In this document: positions 34,567 through 36,122 of the stretch, piece by piece
How positions within the stretch are numbered: position 1 is the stretch's first letter
How the letters are laid out: the number at the start of each line of letters is the position of its first letter
Assembly (NCBI RefSeq): GCF_014650435.1
Contig: NZ_BMUY01000027.1
Span: 1 to 36,122 of the forward strand
Reading direction: 5' to 3'
DNA length: 36,122 bases
Source of the DNA: Streptomyces tendae
GTDB lineage: Bacteria; Actinomycetota; Actinomycetes; Streptomycetales; Streptomycetaceae
Notes under the pieces: model-generated
Seen by the model: only the letters and a program-made list of their open reading frames with translations
Databases searched by the model: none
Told to the model about the DNA's origin: nothing
Position numbers and translations under genes: made by a program

Positions 34567-36122
34567 CAGAGGTTCCTCCACTCGTCTTCCAGCAGTTCGA
34601 TCTCGCTCTGGTCCAGCAGGCTCAGCGACACGTCCGAGACGGTCAGCCCGCCCGCCTCCGGGTTCTCCGCGTGGTCGGCGAGCGCCTCGAGCGCCCTGAA
34701 CCACAGTTCGGCCAGCTCCCGCACCTCGTCCTCGTCGAGGATTCCGCCGGCCCAGGACCAGGTGGCCGACAGCTCGGGCCCGCGCGGCCCGTCGTTGGTA
34801 CGGGCGTTGAGCTCCAGCGGGTGGGCGAGCGCCACCCGGGGGTCGGTGCCGCCGACGCCGGACGCGGTGGCCAGCACCGTCCAGTCGGGGACCGCCTCAC
34901 TGCCCGCGTTCTCGACACCCGCGGTGGTGAACCGGCCGAGGTAGTTGAAGGCGACCTGCGGTGTCGGCAGCCCGGCGAAGCCGGGTGCCGTGCGCGGGTT
35001 GAGATGGCGCACGAGCCCGTACCCGATGCCCTTCTCGGGCACCTCGCGCAGCTGCTCCTTGACCCGCTTGACGACGGCACCGGCAGCCGGTCCGCCCGCG
35101 AACGCGTCGGCGAGGTCGGCCGGCCCCGCGTCCACCCGCACGGGATGCAGGCTGGTGAACCAGCCCACCGTGCGAGACAGGTCCGCACCGCCGACCAGCT
35201 CCTCCTCGCGCCCGTGCCCCTCCAGGTCCAGCAGCACCCCGGCTCCCCGGCCACCGCCGCGGCGGGCCCAGGCGAGCGCGAACGCCGCCAGCAGGACGTC
35301 GTTGACCTCGGCCCGGAACACCGCGGGCACCCGGGTCAGCAACCGCTCGGTCACCGCCGCCGGCAGGGTCAGGGTGAGATGGCGGGCGGAGGAGTAGGTG
35401 TCCCGCGCCGTGTCCAGCGGCCGCCGCCCCAGCGGCGGGTCCGCGGGCCGCAGAACCGACCGCCACCAGTCCGCCTCCGCCGTGCGGGCCGGATCACCCG
35501 CCACCTCCGTGAGGCGCTGCGCCCAGCGGCGCAGCGAGGTCCCCACCGGCTGGAGCTCGACCGGCCGTCCCGCCGCCACGGCACGGTGCGCCTCGGCGAG
35601 ATCCGGCACGAGGATCCGCCAGGAGACCCCGTCGACCACCAGGTGGTGGACGATCAGCAGCAGCAGGCCGGGCCGGGTGTCCCCGCGGTCGAACCAGACC
35701 GACTGCACGACCCGCCCCGCACCGAGGTCCAGGCGCTCCCGCGCCGCGACGGTCTCCCCGCGTACGAGGTCCTGCAGGGTGTCGTCGTCCAGACCGGCGG
35801 CGTCCACGCGGCGGACGACGGAGCCGGCTTCGACCGCCCCCGGCCCGCGGATCTCCAGTCGGCGTTCCGATCCGTCCGTCAGCCGTGCCCGCAGCGCGTC
35901 GTGGTGCTCCAGCAGCGCGCCGAGGGCGGCCGTGAGGTCCGGCAGACGCAGCGACGCCGGGACCTGGACCAGCCGCGACTGGTTGAACTGGTCGGCCGGA
36001 CCGCCGCGTTCCAGGAACCACCGCATGATCGGTGTCAGGGGTACGTCGCCGATGCCGGCGCCGGGTTCCTCCGTGACGGTGGTGTCGGTCTCGGTGACGA
36101 TCTCGGCGAGTGCCGCCACGGT
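34566..36122 (-). CDS. Nonribosomal peptide synthetase, C-terminal part: end of T domain plus epimerization domain (runs off right edge)
   Basis: 518 residues are visible; the gene continues past the window. The first residues, TVAALAEIV, are the last helix of a carrier-protein domain. The rest is an epimerization domain: LTPIMRWFLERGG, HHLVVDGVSWRIL (about 158-170), LLDLEGHGREE, RTVGWFTSLHPVRV, KGIGYGLVRHLN and FNYLGRF, all E-domain core motifs. It therefore converts the residue loaded by the module just outside the window into the D form before transfer to C1 of the next protein. No start codon should be assigned here; a GTG at 36119 is internal. The stop overlaps the next NRPS start, so the two are translated together. 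Confidence 0.94.

Overview
The window is high-GC actinobacterial DNA, almost certainly Streptomyces. The signs are very strong G/C bias at third codon positions, many GTG starts, GGAGG-type ribosome binding sites, stop/start overlaps (ATGA, GTGA), TTGACN / TANNNT promoters, one TTA codon in a secreted-protein gene, and a modular peptide synthetase. I cannot name the species. It holds two functional blocks separated by a scar of broken genes.

Block 1 (about 1-10.5 kb) is catabolic. A minus-strand operon (5380 down to 180) encodes an Asp/Glu-racemase-like protein, a xylose-isomerase-like TIM barrel, an isopropylmalate/tartrate-type beta-decarboxylating dehydrogenase, a 3-oxo-tetronate kinase (OtnK), a 3-oxo-tetronate-4-phosphate decarboxylase (OtnC) and an RraA-type aldolase. 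A FadR-type GntR regulator (5615-6328, minus) and a divergent CitMHS-type carboxylate transporter (6691-7986, plus) complete the unit. OtnK plus OtnC point to catabolism of a four-carbon sugar acid ending in DHAP. Two operator arrays made of CCGG cores repeated every 8 bp lie on the gntR promoter and on the operon promoter, so the regulator, transporter and enzymes look like one regulon. A plus-strand group follows (succinate-semialdehyde-type dehydrogenase, cupin, ABM-fold small protein). At the extreme left is the start of a DUF475/TerC-like membrane protein gene. The stretch 10.48-11.3 kb holds a truncated TusA-like fragment and a frameshifted GNAT acetyltransferase pseudogene.

Block 2 (about 11.3-36.1 kb) is a biosynthetic gene cluster. 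A tightly overlapping five-gene minus-strand operon (17972 down to 11319) encodes two proteins I do not recognise, a GH3-family acyl-adenylating ligase, a fusion of a class I HMG-CoA-reductase domain to an aminoglycoside/choline-kinase-like phosphotransferase domain, and a thymidylate-kinase-like P-loop kinase. This is the most unusual part of the window. Next come a DedA membrane protein, a two-component system (NarL type), an ornithine/lysine-cyclodeaminase-like enzyme, an MMPL exporter with a Q/Y-rich tail, a secreted beta-propeller protein with a TTA codon, and an NRPS operon (minus strand, entering from the right edge) that ends with MbtH and an alpha/beta hydrolase. The visible NRPS assembly line is ...T-E / C-A(Val-like)-T-C-A(Pro-like)-T-TE. 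The cyclodeaminase could supply proline or pipecolate to the last module.

Cluster regulation is visible in the sequence. Tandem TGCGGTTTTCCGC-type repeats, spaced 24 bp (one interval 21 bp), occur in the two divergent promoter regions (18.13-18.19 kb and 22.17-22.25 kb), and a GGCA-N6-TGCC dyad occurs in three intergenic regions of the cluster. Both support co-regulation of the five-gene operon, the DedA/two-component genes, the exporter and the cyclodeaminase. I see no tRNA, rRNA, CRISPR array, insertion sequence or integrase.
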